A stretch of DNA of 39,868 bases from a virus: positions 1 to 39,868 of the IMG/VR virus record IMGVR_UViG_3300009068_000076. One strand, written 5' to 3'. Position 1 is the stretch's first letter, and each line of letters begins with the position of its first letter. This document shows, piece by piece, positions 25,737 through 34,432 of this stretch. Position numbers and translations under genes: made by a program. Below the pieces are notes generated by a model. That model had not been told where the DNA came from, searched no databases, and worked only from the letters and a program-made list of their open reading frames with translations.

Positions 25737-25744
25737 TATTTATC
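25737..25744 (-). promoter_or_regulatory. Late promoter element GATAAATA
   Basis: A NATAAATA match in the 62-base gap before the 238-residue fibre gene (ATG at 25687). A perfect hairpin lies directly downstream, near the expected transcript start. Confidence 0.65.
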
Positions 25745-25749
25745 TAATA

Positions 25750-28479
25750 TTAATATGTGCCACCATCGATAGCAAAACCATCGATAGTAGAAGTTGCTGC
25801 ACCAGCACCAGTAATGTTTGAACCAACATAGATCGTTTTAGCAACACCAAGACCACCAGACATAACAACACCAGCAGTAGTAGTGTTTGTTGCATCAGTA
25901 GTATTTGATAACGTGATAACACCAGACAGTGTTGCAGTACCACTAAATGTTCCAGACAATGCACCAGAATTAATAGTTGGTGATGTTAAAGTCTTGTTAG
26001 TTAAAGTATCAGTAGTGGCACGACCAACTAAAGTATCAGTAGAAGTTGGTAAAGTTAATGTACCAGTATTAGAAATGCTACTAATAATTGGAGAAGTTAA
26101 AGTCTTGTTGGTAAATGTTTCAGTTCCTGCTAAAGTAGCAAGAGTACCAGTTGTTGGTAATGTTAATGTAGTATTGGCAGTTGCAGTTAACGCAATAGTA
26201 TATGCACCGATAGTGCTTAAACTACCACCAAGTGTAATAGTGCTAGATCCGTTGTTTACGCCAGTACCACCATAAGTAGCACCAATTAATGTACCTTGCC
26301 AAGTACCAGTTGCGATAGTACCAAGAGTAGTGATAGATGTCTGACCAACATAACTTGTAGAGATGTCAATAGCGTCAGCTGCAACACTAATTCTATTAGC
26401 AGTACCAACAACATCAAGCGTATTACCAGTCTTAGTTAAACCAGCACCAGCAGTAATTTGACCTGCGCCAGAGAACTGGCTGAATACAATAGCAGTAGTA
26501 CCGATAGTAATTGCGCTATCAGTAGAAACTACATAACCATTATCTTGCTGAGTAGTACCTTCTTCAACAAAGAAGAACACACCTGGACCAACTTCAGTTC
26601 CTGGACTATTGTCAAAGTCAGTGGCACGAGTAAGTACCCAGTTAACAGAACCTGAACCAACTGTCGTAACAGTATACACACCATTTTGTAAACCAGCTGC
26701 TTGGTCTTTAATAAGAACACGATCACCAGAAGATAGGTTAATGCTATCCAGAGCAAAAGCAGCCTGAGTGCCAGCATTAGTAAGAGTAGCACCAACACCA
26801 CCAGTACCATTTGAGTATGTTGCAGTTAGTGCAGCAGTAGAAGCAGCACGAACAGATTGCTTAACATCAAGACCATTAGATAATGAGTCGACATACGCTT
26901 TAGTTGCAGCATCTTGCGCTTGAGTAGGATCAGCAACAGAAGTAATTCTTTTACTATTAACATCAACAGTACCAGTTCCTGTTGGAACTAAACTAACACT
27001 ATTATTGCCAGCGAAGGCAGTGATAGAAAGATTACCAATAGTGCCTGTAATACTAGTTGCTGTCGCAGCACCAATATTAGGTGTAGTTAATGTTTTATTT
27101 GTTAATGTTTGAGTAGCTGTAAGAGTTACAACAGTATCGCTAGTTCCTGGAAACGCAAAAGAAGTAGCATCAGTGCCAGTAAAAGTCAGCGAATTACTTG
27201 CTGTTAATGTTTTGCCATCGGCAATAGTTAAAGTCGAGCCAGTGGCAGGAGCAGTAAATGCTACCTTGTTAATGCTAGTGGCAGTGGCAACTCCCAATGA
27301 TGGGGTTGTTAATGTTGGACTAGTTAATGTTTTATTTGTTAATGTTTGACTAGCAGCTAATGTAACAACAGTATCGCTTGATCCTGGAAATGCGAAGGAA
27401 GTCGCATCTGTACCAGTAAATGTTAAAGAATTGCTTGCTGTTAATGTTTTACCATCAGCAATAGTTAGAGTAGAACCAGTTGCTGGAGCAGTAATTGTTA
27501 CTTTATTGATTGAGGTAGCAGAAGCAACACCAAGTGTTGGAGTTACTAGAGTTGGGCTTGTAGCAAGAACAACTGAACCAGTACCAGTTGCTGTAGCAAA
27601 ACCAGTATACTCAGAATCCCAAGATGCAGCAGTAGTACCAGAAGCAAGAATACATACAATAGAAACTGTAGTTCCAGGAAGAACTGTTGCGACTAAGTTA
27701 CCACCAGAAGAGTTTACTGTAAGGTTACCAGTGCTATTGTTCTCAATAAAGTATTCATCACCAACAACTAATGTGCTGGCAACAGGAAGAACAACAGTTT
27801 GGGTTGTGGAACCAGTAAATGCTTGTGTTTGAGTACTTGATGCCGTTAGAGTAGTAGTACCAGCTGCAGTTGCAGTAGTTGTATAAGCAGTTCTAAGATT
27901 ATTAACTGGAAGAGTAGAACCAGCAAAACCTCTTGTTCCTATGTAGCGATAACCATAAATGTAGATTACGCTTGAACCAGTCATACCAGTCGGTAGCGTA
28001 CCACCGATAAAGTTTAGTACACCAGACTGATAATCGAAATACCATTCGCCAGAACCACCAGATCCGTCAGCGAAAATCTGAGTACCACCAGAAGAAGCAG
28101 GATTAGAAACACCAGAGTTACCGTAGTAAACCTGAACACGATAAGTGTTTGAGACATTGGCTGTGTCGAATTCAGGTGGTATCCAATCAGTTAAACCAGT
28201 GTTCCAAGTAGGATAAGCAACACCACCAATTTTAGTGGTAGTCGCATCACCAGTAGTTTCTACTTTAGCAGTAGAAGTATATGCTTGAACAACACCAGTA
28301 ACTGCAGCAGCAGTTGTTGGAATTAAACTGGCTTGAGTCCAAGTTTTATCGCCACGATTTAAGAATGGGCTTGCAGTCGCTTCGTTTGATGGGCTCTTAT
28401 TTGCTGCTGTGTCAGTCTTTGTGACACCAAACAGCTTCTTATATAATAAGTCCGTTTTTATTGAGTCTGAGATTGCCAT
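25750..28479 (-). CDS. Tail fibre protein with tandem IADGKTL repeats, 909 aa
   Basis: The N-terminal about 180 residues (LYKKLFGVTKTDTAANKSPS, VYYGNSG, GGSGEWYFDYQSGVLNF) look like an attachment domain. Two near-identical units with TGSTLTIADGKTLTASNSLT at about 321-374 and 400-453 follow, spaced 79 residues. Then comes the common fibre domain DAATKAYVDSLSNGLDVKQS (about 523-542), with GDRVLIKDQAAGLQNGVYTV, FFFVEEGTTQQDNGYVV and GAGQITAGAGLTKTGNTLDV. LTNKTLTSP repeats follow, and the C-terminus is TSTIDGFAIDGGTY. This domain set is typical of long phage fibres. ATG has an AGGAA site. Probably a host-recognition fibre. Confidence 0.9.
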   Translation of the reverse strand: MAISDSIKTDLLYKKLFGVTKTDTAANKSPSNEATASPFLNRGDKTWTQASLIPTTAAAVTGVVQAYTSTAKVETTGDATTTKIGGVAYPTWNTGLTDWIPPEFDTANVSNTYRVQVYYGNSGVSNPASSGGTQIFADGSGGSGEWYFDYQSGVLNFIGGTLPTGMTGSSVIYIYGYRYIGTRGFAGSTLPVNNLRTAYTTTATAAGTTTLTASSTQTQAFTGSTTQTVVLPVASTLVVGDEYFIENNSTGNLTVNSSGGNLVATVLPGTTVSIVCILASGTTAASWDSEYTGFATATGTGSVVLATSPTLVTPTLGVASATSINKVTITAPATGSTLTIADGKTLTASNSLTFTGTDATSFAFPGSSDTVVTLAASQTLTNKTLTSPTLTTPSLGVATATSINKVAFTAPATGSTLTIADGKTLTASNSLTFTGTDATSFAFPGTSDTVVTLTATQTLTNKTLTTPNIGAATATSITGTIGNLSITAFAGNNSVSLVPTGTGTVDVNSKRITSVADPTQAQDAATKAYVDSLSNGLDVKQSVRAASTAALTATYSNGTGGVGATLTNAGTQAAFALDSINLSSGDRVLIKDQAAGLQNGVYTVTTVGSGSVNWVLTRATDFDNSPGTEVGPGVFFFVEEGTTQQDNGYVVSTDSAITIGTTAIVFSQFSGAGQITAGAGLTKTGNTLDVVGTANRISVAADAIDISTSYVGQTSITTLGTIATGTWQGTLIGATYGGTGVNNGSSTITLGGSLSTIGAYTIALTATANTTLTLPTTGTLATLAGTETFTNKTLTSPIISSISNTGTLTLPTSTDTLVGRATTDTLTNKTLTSPTINSGALSGTFSGTATLSGVITLSNTTDATNTTTAGVVMSGGLGVAKTIYVGSNITGAGAATSTIDGFAIDGGTY
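27121..27519 (-). repeat. Two-copy 79-residue tandem repeat in the 909-aa fibre
   Basis: Two units of the 909-residue fibre, residues about 321-374 and 400-453, are nearly the same in protein (TGSTLTIADGKTLTASNSLT then FTGTDATSFAFPG in both) but differ at many third codon positions. The period is 237 bases. Confidence 0.85.
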
Positions 28480-28496
28480 TTGTTATTCCTATTATT

Positions 28497-31307
28497 TTAA
28501 TTAGTAGAGGCACCAAGGGCTAAAGCAGAAATTGATTGTCCGCTTGTTAACTTGATTCTGACCCAAATTTCATTATTAGTTGCATTAGTAGAACTCAATG
28601 TACCGAAAGAAGCGTTTACTGATTGTGCACCAGTTCCTGCCAAGTTAATGTTACCACCAAGAGCAGCACCATCAGCTAAAGAGTTATCGATACCCATACT
28701 TAACCACTTGTTAAGTGTAGAAGTTGTTCCGCTTGTTCCGCCAGTTCCTGGCATTGCAACCCACATACCAGCAATTCCAGACGAAGTGGTATATGAAATA
28801 TTAAATTTGGATACGCCAGTTCTAACAAACACAAAAGTGAAATATTGATTGGCTCCATGGGCAGAGAAATTAGGACCAGCTGGTAAATATCCAGTGGCAT
28901 AATTGGTTACATCATATTTAAGTACGTTTGCTACAACTTTGGCATCGTAGGTTTGTAGAGTTCCTGACTGGCTATTGAACGCAGTCTGACCAGCAGTAAA
29001 CGCAGGAGTATCAGCAGATCCTGGGTTTGGAACACGATAGCCAGCAGTAGTTGAACCACCAACTGCGCTGGCAAAGTAAATACTACCTTCATCAAGAACA
29101 GAAGCAGTACCAACTGTTGTAGATTTATAAAGAACAGTAGCTGCTAGAGTAGAAGTAAATACGCCAGTTCCGTTAGCATAACTGTTTGCTACAACTAAAG
29201 ATGGACCAGTTGAACTAGAACCGAAACCAGTAATAATCTGTGAAGTAGTAGGAATCGTTGCGCTACCAGAAGCAACATATAAGTTAGCTGCTAGAGGAGT
29301 AGAAACGCTGGCACCAGAGTATGTTACTGAAGCAGGGGCAGCAAATGCGCCACCAGCAGTACCAGTCGCGAAAGTGTCAGAAGTTGGATAGCAGTCACCA
29401 CTCAAACGAGTAGCAGTTGCTGACAGTGTAAACGCATTAGCAGCACTACCATCATAGTGAGGAACAGTACTACTATATTTGTAAGTAGGAGAAGCAGGCG
29501 CAGTAATAGCAGTTGGAGTAACAACAGGAGTGCCTGGAGCACTTGAGTCATAGTACCAAGCAGCAATGTTAGTATTGCTCGCACCACTATGTTGAATTTG
29601 AGCAGTGTTCCAACCAGCAGATACTGCAGTACCACTTGCTGAGATATCAATAGTTTCCCAGAATCCTGGAGTTCCAGTTGGATAAGCAAGGTTGTTGGCA
29701 ATAACTAAAGAAGTATTGCTTGTAGTTGTTGTGCCAGCATCACCTTGCGCAGTGAATGTCATAGTACCAGTGGCAGTGGAAGATGCGCTGAAGTTTGCGC
29801 CAATTGAACCACCATTAGTATTATCGTATAATTTTAATGTTACTTGAGTCCCAGCAACAGACACAACATAGTAGTAAGCGCCAGAAGTCAAACCGCCGAA
29901 GCCAGTACCAGAAGCCAAAAACTTATGTCCTGCCTGAATAACACCAGCAGTTGCAGTCATAGTTACTACTGCGCTTGCGTTAGTAGTGGCAGTAACTGAA
30001 GCAGTAACAACAGTGGCTGTTGTATTACCAACAGTTAATACATGGCTTGCTGTTAAAGAAGTATTTCTATAAACACCAATTGTTCCAGAATCTCCTGGAC
30101 CTTGAGTAGTAAAAGTGTTAGTAGAGAAAGTAGATGCTCTTAGCGTAGAAACAGTAGAACCAGCAGCAACTTGTAAACCAGTATTACCATTAAGTGCTTG
30201 AGATGCTTGAGCAACAGCAATACGATAAGAAGTTAAACCAGAAATCGTCAACGAAACAGAGTTAGGGAATGATACTGGTTGTGAAGGAACGAGTTTACTT
30301 AGTACTTGATTTAACACAGCGATTCCATCCGTTACGCTAGTTGAAGTGCTGAATGTTGCAGCACCAGTTAATGTTCCAAGAGTAGGAGTTCCAACAGAGA
30401 TACTATTTGCATTTGGAGCAACGATAGTACCAGTGAATGTTGGAGAAACACTTAGTACCATATTACCAGTACCAGTAACAGCATTGCTTAAAGTGACGCC
30501 ACCATAAGTCAATGCAGCCTGAAGAGTTGTCGCACCAGCTACGTTAGCAGTACCACCAATCCACAAGTTTTCTGCAATACCAACGCCACCAGCAACAGTA
30601 AGAGCACCAGAGCTTGTGCTAGTTGAAGTAGTAGTTGGAATAACTGCTAAACGAGTTCTGTTTAAACCAGCATACTTAGTTGCAGTAGTACCAGCTGCAT
30701 CTTCAGCAAAAAACTCTAATTCACCATTCGAATTACCAGCAGAAGTTTCTGCTCGAATAAATGTTAGACCATCAGCAGAACGAACTCCACCCAATGATCC
30801 CCAAGCAGAACCACCATAACCCTCAAACGAACTAGTATCGCTGTTAAAACGAAGCGCACCAGTAACAGCTGGACCTTGTTGAAGAGTTGTTCCAACTGGG
30901 ATAACTAATGCATTAGTTCCAACAATAGAAACATAACCAGTTCCGTTTGGATCTAGAACAATGTTACCATTCGTATCAGTAGACTGAATATAGTTTGTTA
31001 CACCAGAGCCACCAATTTGTAAGTTTGTTGTTTTAAGAACATCAATCTTACCGCTTGCATCTGTAATAAGAGCAGAACTAGCAGTATTAGTTCCCTGAAC
31101 ATGATCCAACATATCCGTGAAATATTTACCACCGATAACAAAGTGATTTGCTGCATCGCCAGCAGTTTCTGTGCCGAAACCAACATATAAACGATCACCA
31201 CCATTGGACTGTGTGCCCGCTAAAGCTGAATACGCTAATTCACCAGCACCCAGTACACTTGGATTTCCTGATGTTGGCGAACGCTTAATTCTAATTATTG
31301 ATGCCAT
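28497..31307 (-). CDS. Large tail fibre / virion structural protein, 936 aa
   Basis: Starts MASIIRIKRSPTSGNPSVLG then AGELAYSALAG and GGDRLYVGFGTE, the classic IKRS-type fibre N-terminus. Then SGALTVAGGVGIAENLWIGG, a common fibre shaft motif, and SPTFTGTIV-type repeats. The C-terminal third (NVLKYDVTNYATGYLPAGPN, YFTFVFVRTGVSKFNI, NNEIWVRIKLTSGQSISAL) matches the end domain I know from large structural proteins of marine T4-like phages. Cysteines are nearly absent. It has a GGAG ribosome binding site. It follows two small fibre-accessory genes downstream of the late promoter at 31917-31924, so it is probably transcribed with them. Confidence 0.89.
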   Translation of the reverse strand: MASIIRIKRSPTSGNPSVLGAGELAYSALAGTQSNGGDRLYVGFGTETAGDAANHFVIGGKYFTDMLDHVQGTNTASSALITDASGKIDVLKTTNLQIGGSGVTNYIQSTDTNGNIVLDPNGTGYVSIVGTNALVIPVGTTLQQGPAVTGALRFNSDTSSFEGYGGSAWGSLGGVRSADGLTFIRAETSAGNSNGELEFFAEDAAGTTATKYAGLNRTRLAVIPTTTSTSTSSGALTVAGGVGIAENLWIGGTANVAGATTLQAALTYGGVTLSNAVTGTGNMVLSVSPTFTGTIVAPNANSISVGTPTLGTLTGAATFSTSTSVTDGIAVLNQVLSKLVPSQPVSFPNSVSLTISGLTSYRIAVAQASQALNGNTGLQVAAGSTVSTLRASTFSTNTFTTQGPGDSGTIGVYRNTSLTASHVLTVGNTTATVVTASVTATTNASAVVTMTATAGVIQAGHKFLASGTGFGGLTSGAYYYVVSVAGTQVTLKLYDNTNGGSIGANFSASSTATGTMTFTAQGDAGTTTTSNTSLVIANNLAYPTGTPGFWETIDISASGTAVSAGWNTAQIQHSGASNTNIAAWYYDSSAPGTPVVTPTAITAPASPTYKYSSTVPHYDGSAANAFTLSATATRLSGDCYPTSDTFATGTAGGAFAAPASVTYSGASVSTPLAANLYVASGSATIPTTSQIITGFGSSSTGPSLVVANSYANGTGVFTSTLAATVLYKSTTVGTASVLDEGSIYFASAVGGSTTAGYRVPNPGSADTPAFTAGQTAFNSQSGTLQTYDAKVVANVLKYDVTNYATGYLPAGPNFSAHGANQYFTFVFVRTGVSKFNISYTTSSGIAGMWVAMPGTGGTSGTTSTLNKWLSMGIDNSLADGAALGGNINLAGTGAQSVNASFGTLSSTNATNNEIWVRIKLTSGQSISALALGASTN

Positions 31308-31322
31308 TTTTATTTCTCCGAT

Positions 31323-31544
31323 TTAATATTGTCCACCAGTTACATCTTGTGCATCGAGTGTTCTGGTGGCTGTCCATTTATTTGTTGCCGTATTATAAAC
31401 TAGCACTGACCCATTCAACTGACCATTTGTAGTGATATCAACATTTGCAATAGCTGCCATCGATTCAACTGATACTGGATTTGATAAATTTGTCGAAGCA
31501 AGTAATGTTCCTTCTTCATATACGACTGCTGTTGTTTCTGTCAT
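31323..31544 (-). CDS. Small virion protein, 73 aa
   Basis: A 73-residue protein, MTETTAVVYEEGTLLASTNL, followed by an internal VDITTNGQLNGSVLVYNTAT and the ending KWTATRTLDAQDVTGGQY. The NGSVLxYNxxTxxWxAxxxLxxQxxxGG ending is the same short tip motif found at the end of many phage fibre segments, so it may be a tiny fibre subunit or a split-off fibre part. The Shine-Dalgarno is not obvious; translation is probably coupled to the gene ending seven bases upstream. It lies in a run of fibre genes. Confidence 0.78.
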   Translation of the reverse strand: MTETTAVVYEEGTLLASTNLSNPVSVESMAAIANVDITTNGQLNGSVLVYNTATNKWTATRTLDAQDVTGGQY

Positions 31545-31551
31545 GTTATGT

Positions 31552-31887
31552 TTATATCTGAGTAATTTGAGGATTTACTGTAACGATACCTTCTATAACT
31601 CTTGTTTTTGAGCCAGTTGACGAAGTTATCTCGACATCATATAACCATCTTCCTGCGGGGATTGCTTCAGATTGGTTAGAAGTTAATTGTAGTCGGAGTT
31701 TTCCATTTGGAGCATCATAAACACTAGCTGTGAATGCATAAACTGTACTAGAAGAATAGGACTTTCTCATTTGGGAAGCGACAGTATACCCAGTTAGATT
31801 GAGTGCTGCCCCATTAGAAGACGTTACAGTGATAATATTACTGTATGTCGCCCCAGCGTCTACATAAAGATTACTAATAGTTGCCAT
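31552..31887 (-). CDS. Small Ig-like virion protein, 111 aa
   Basis: I place the start at ATG 31887 (MATISNLYVDAGATYSNIIT). An upstream in-frame ATG at 31953 exists but would lie across the terminator and late promoter at 31917-31974, so it cannot be used. The sequence NLTGYTVASQMRKSYSSSTV then GRWLYDVEITSS and TRVIEGIVTVNP is a recognisable small beta-sandwich seen beside fibre genes in marine phages, related in shape to baseplate upper proteins. It is the first gene after the promoter TATAAATA. Its role is probably structural, on the baseplate or fibre. Confidence 0.84.
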   Translation of the reverse strand: MATISNLYVDAGATYSNIITVTSSNGAALNLTGYTVASQMRKSYSSSTVYAFTASVYDAPNGKLRLQLTSNQSEAIPAGRWLYDVEITSSTGSKTRVIEGIVTVNPQITQI

Positions 31888-31916
31888 TCTGGAATCCGAT
31901 AAATTTATATACTTCT

Positions 31917-31924
31917 TATTTATA
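31917..31924 (-). promoter_or_regulatory. Late promoter element TATAAATA
   Basis: A perfect T4-type late promoter -10 box (TATAAATA, minus strand), 29 bases before the ATG at 31887 and 27 bases after the terminator. It marks the start of the transcript for the genes 31887 to about 25750. Confidence 0.8.
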
Positions 31925-31951
31925 ATACCAGAGACTGCAACATACAATAAC

Positions 31952-31974
31952 AAAAACCCTCCGAATAGGGTTTT
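31952..31974 (-). terminator. Intrinsic terminator after the fibre-tip array
   Basis: On the minus strand an eight-base-pair perfect stem AAAACCCT / AGGGTTTT with a six-base loop ATTCGG is followed by a further T, giving a run of five Ts at the end. It starts three bases after the stop of the third YP-motif gene and lies before the next late promoter. This is a textbook Rho-independent terminator. Confidence 0.85.
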
Positions 31975-31976
31975 GT

Positions 31977-32324
31977 TTATATTTTGGGGTACTTATCTTT
32001 GATTGTTTGGATTTCAGCTTTCCAAGCATCAATCCCTCCATGAAAAATTGTATCTAACTGATCAGCTAAGGAAGGATACTCATTTAGGCGATCGTATTGA
32101 TATTGTTTGGCTTGGAATTTTTCCTGTAGTAATACAATTTCAGCTTGAACTTCTGGCCATGTAGCCTTTAGTTCTCCACCATCAAAGTGCACAGAAGCTA
32201 GGTATTCTGCTTCTGTAGTAGGAAGATTTACTGCACTACACGAAAATCCCCAAGATTCATCAGCCTTATTCATTAAAGAGATTAATGCGTCAGTTACTTC
32301 GATTTGTTTTTGTTCGATTCTCAT
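31977..32324 (-). CDS. YP-motif helical protein 3, 115 aa
   Basis: The third of three small related proteins in the 3+1 array, ending the third cassette. The C-terminal half is helical: FQAKQYQYDRLNEYPSLADQ, LDTIFHGGIDAWKAEIQTIK, DKYPKI. The YQxxRxxxYP core, then an acidic or aromatic helix and a final YPK, is shared with the proteins at 34130-34432 and 36062-36448. The N-terminal half (residues 1-58) differs from the other two. This type of protein is common beside phage fibre genes; a fibre assembly chaperone or adaptor is plausible but not shown. ATG is preceded by AAGGA. The stop is just upstream of the terminator at 31952-31974. Confidence 0.82.
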   Translation of the reverse strand: MRIEQKQIEVTDALISLMNKADESWGFSCSAVNLPTTEAEYLASVHFDGGELKATWPEVQAEIVLLQEKFQAKQYQYDRLNEYPSLADQLDTIFHGGIDAWKAEIQTIKDKYPKI

Positions 32325-32337
32325 TTATTTTTTTTCC

Positions 32338-32919
32338 TTATGCTTTAACTTCGTATGTTTGAATTGTGCAAACGTGTACTGGGTTATAATCGTTACCTGT
32401 ATTTACTGATCTATTCCAGTAAAAAGTTCTGGCACCACTGGCACTATATCCAGAAGCCCAATGAATAGCGTAAATTGTTTGAGATGTAGAGGCAATAGTT
32501 TCATGAATCAAAATGTGATCATTAAATGTTGATGCGTTAGAATCACCCCAGTTGTAAGTATAGTGACCAGTAGCTACATTTGCAGCAGCCGATGCGTGTT
32601 GTGTAGAATAATTTCCAGCTAAACTCCAAGTACTTCCGCTATTGGTAGACTTATAAACTTTAAACAAAGTAGCAATATCGTTGGTTGTTCCATATGACCC
32701 ACCCCAATACAAGTGAGCAGAAATTACCATAGTATTACCGACTCCTAATGGAGTTATGGTAGTTCTTAAGTTTCCTGGAACTTCTTCGTATACACCATCA
32801 CCAGAAAATACTTTAGTTGCAGATGTATTATTATATCCTGAGGTAGATTGCAAGATTGTACCAGAAGAAAATGCTCCTGGTAATAAACCCACAGATGAAC
32901 CTGTAATAGTCACTGGCAT
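32338..32919 (-). CDS. Receptor-binding-like protein B3, 193 aa
   Basis: The third member of the B triplet. Shared marks are YEEVPGNLRTTITP (about residues 44-57), MVISAHLYWGG, HYTYNWGDSNAS, TIYAIHWASGY, RTFYWNRSVN and a C-terminal CTIQTYEVKA. The other two B proteins have the same blocks with substitutions in between. The pattern suggests a beta-sandwich tip domain with a conserved core and variable loops. Its start overlaps the stop of B2 by one base (TAATG). It ends about 13 bases before the YP-motif gene. I infer a tail tip or receptor-binding role from family and context. Confidence 0.85.
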   Translation of the reverse strand: MPVTITGSSVGLLPGAFSSGTILQSTSGYNNTSATKVFSGDGVYEEVPGNLRTTITPLGVGNTMVISAHLYWGGSYGTTNDIATLFKVYKSTNSGSTWSLAGNYSTQHASAAANVATGHYTYNWGDSNASTFNDHILIHETIASTSQTIYAIHWASGYSASGARTFYWNRSVNTGNDYNPVHVCTIQTYEVKA

Positions 32920-33527
32920 TATCGTTTAACCTCTGTTGCTGTTAAAGTGCATGTATGAGCTGGATTGTATAAATTTGAACCAAAATTGCTGCCTCTATTC
33001 CAGTAAATCGTTCTACTAGTTGGGGCATATCCACAACCCCAATGAACAGCGTAAATTGTTGACACAGCATTAGTCACCACATCATGAACTAAAAGACTAT
33101 CTTTTTCATTGCTGTAATTACCATCACCTTTGTTATACTTATAACAACCTGTATGACCAGCTGCGGGAGCATATCCAGCAGCAGATCCTGTAATATATGA
33201 ACTGCTACTAATTTGGCTCGGACCAACTTCTAGCCAAGTAGATCCATTATCATATGACTTACGAACTCTAAAGTTAGCGCAAACATCGGTGCTTCTGGTC
33301 CATCCTCCCCAATGTAAGTGAGCATGAAGAACCATAATATTACCAACAGCTTTTGGAGTAATAGTAGCTCTAAGTTGTCCTGGAACTTCTTCGTATACGT
33401 TATATGAAGTAAATACTTTTGAACTTACTGATACATTATATCCAACAGCACTGTTAACGATGGCTCCGCTAATAAACGCTGAGTTTGGGATTGCGTTAGA
33501 ACTATTTCCTAATATTGAAAGTGCCAT
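32919..33527 (-). CDS. Receptor-binding-like protein B2, 202 aa
   Basis: The second member of the B triplet: YEEVPGQLRATITPKAVGN, MVLHAHLHWGGW, VRKSYDNGSTW, TIYAVHWGCGYAPTSRTIYW and a C-terminal CTLTATEVKR. It shares the whole core with B1 and B3 and differs mostly in the loop after residue 100, which is longer (SSSSYITGSAAGYAPAAG). Cysteines are conserved in part of the triplet (HWGCGY here, HWACGY in B1, HWASGY in B3). It starts two bases after the B1 stop and overlaps B3. The ribosome binding site sits in the last codons of B1 (AAGG). Confidence 0.85.
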   Translation of the reverse strand: MALSILGNSSNAIPNSAFISGAIVNSAVGYNVSVSSKVFTSYNVYEEVPGQLRATITPKAVGNIMVLHAHLHWGGWTRSTDVCANFRVRKSYDNGSTWLEVGPSQISSSSYITGSAAGYAPAAGHTGCYKYNKGDGNYSNEKDSLLVHDVVTNAVSTIYAVHWGCGYAPTSRTIYWNRGSNFGSNLYNPAHTCTLTATEVKR

Positions 33528-33529
33528 GT

Positions 33530-34123
33530 TTATGCCTTAATCTCTGTAACCTCAATAGTGCAAGTATGAGTACTAGTGTAGTTATATGCATTACCCCAGT
33601 TAACTGGAATGTTCCAATATAATGTTCTGCTACTCGCTTCGTATCCACATGCCCAGTGAATAGCGTAGATAGTTGGTTGTAGAGAAGTAACAGTATCGCT
33701 AATTAAAATCTGATCATCCTCAATAGAAGCATTTGTATCGCCCAAGTTATAACGATAATAACCAGTTGCGCAGTTTGCAGCAGCAACTGGGGCAGCTGTC
33801 CCATAGTTACCAGCAGCGATCCAGTTAAAGCCATCATCATAAGACTTGTAAACTCTAAAGTTTGCAGCAACGTCTACACTGTTAGTTCCGTACCATCCAC
33901 CCCAGAACAAGTGAGCACGAATCATAATAGTATTACCAAGTGCCAAGGGTTTAATATACGCTCTAAGTTGTCCTGGAACTTCTTCATACTGTGAACGTGC
34001 TGGGAATGTTCTTGTACCTCGCCATTCATTATATCCAAGTGCCATTTGAAGCGGTGCTTTGGATCTAAATGCGTTAGGAGCAATTCCAGTTCTACCAGCA
34101 GTGGATGACAATACTATTGGCAT
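33530..34123 (-). CDS. Receptor-binding-like protein B1, 197 aa
   Basis: The first member of the B triplet: YEEVPGQLRAYIKP, TIMIRAHLFWGGW, FRVYKSYDDGFNWIAAG, YYRYNLGDTNAS, TIYAIHWACGYEASSRTLYW and CTIEVTEIKA at the C-terminus. The length is within a few residues of B2 and B3. It follows the second YP-motif gene by six bases, so the third cassette starts here. The K/R-SYDDG segment has the look of a bacterial-proxy display turn. A fibre tip protein is the best inference; nothing in the sequence indicates an enzyme. Confidence 0.85.
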   Translation of the reverse strand: MPIVLSSTAGRTGIAPNAFRSKAPLQMALGYNEWRGTRTFPARSQYEEVPGQLRAYIKPLALGNTIMIRAHLFWGGWYGTNSVDVAANFRVYKSYDDGFNWIAAGNYGTAAPVAAANCATGYYRYNLGDTNASIEDDQILISDTVTSLQPTIYAIHWACGYEASSRTLYWNIPVNWGNAYNYTSTHTCTIEVTEIKA

Positions 34124-34129
34124 AATTGT

Positions 34130-34432
34130 TTACTCTGGCTTTGGGTATTTAAGTTTTACTGCATTGCAAGCATCAATATATGCTTGCATTTGAGTTTCAT
34201 CACCTTTGACTAGACCATCTAGATATTGCCTAAAGTCTGGGTATTCTCTCTCACGAAGTTTCTGATAGCGTTTGGCTTCAAACTCTGCTTTGATAACTGT
34301 AACTGCAGCTTCTACTTCTACCTTTGTTGGTTTTGTCTGAACTTTATCTTGCCAGTCGATACCCTCATATGTATCACCTGTTACGGACCAAACAGATCCT
34401 GGTCGTAATTTTGCTAATGCTAAATCAATCAT
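34130..34432 (-). CDS. YP-motif helical protein 2, 100 aa
   Basis: Start at ATG 34432, which overlaps the stop of the upstream gene as ATGA and has GGAG eight bases before it; a longer in-frame start upstream lies inside the upstream gene and lacks a site. The protein begins MIDLALAKLRPGSVWSVTGD, with the ALxxLxPGxxWxxxGDxYxxIxW head common in phage fibre-associated proteins. The helical tail follows: FEAKRYQKLREREYPDFRQY, LDGLVKGDETQMQAYIDACN, KLKYPKPE. It ends the second cassette and is the shortest of the three YP proteins. An assembly helper for the fibre tips is possible. Confidence 0.82.
   Translation of the reverse strand: MIDLALAKLRPGSVWSVTGDTYEGIDWQDKVQTKPTKVEVEAAVTVIKAEFEAKRYQKLREREYPDFRQYLDGLVKGDETQMQAYIDACNAVKLKYPKPE

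Noticed and set aside
25740-28400. Regular short repeats that might suggest a CRISPR array
   Set aside because: The repeats are in frame, degenerate and encode fibre shaft units; no constant repeats with unique spacers.
31887-31953. Longer start at 31953 for the 111-residue Ig-like protein
   Set aside because: It would run through the terminator stem and the late promoter; the ATG at 31887 lies after both.
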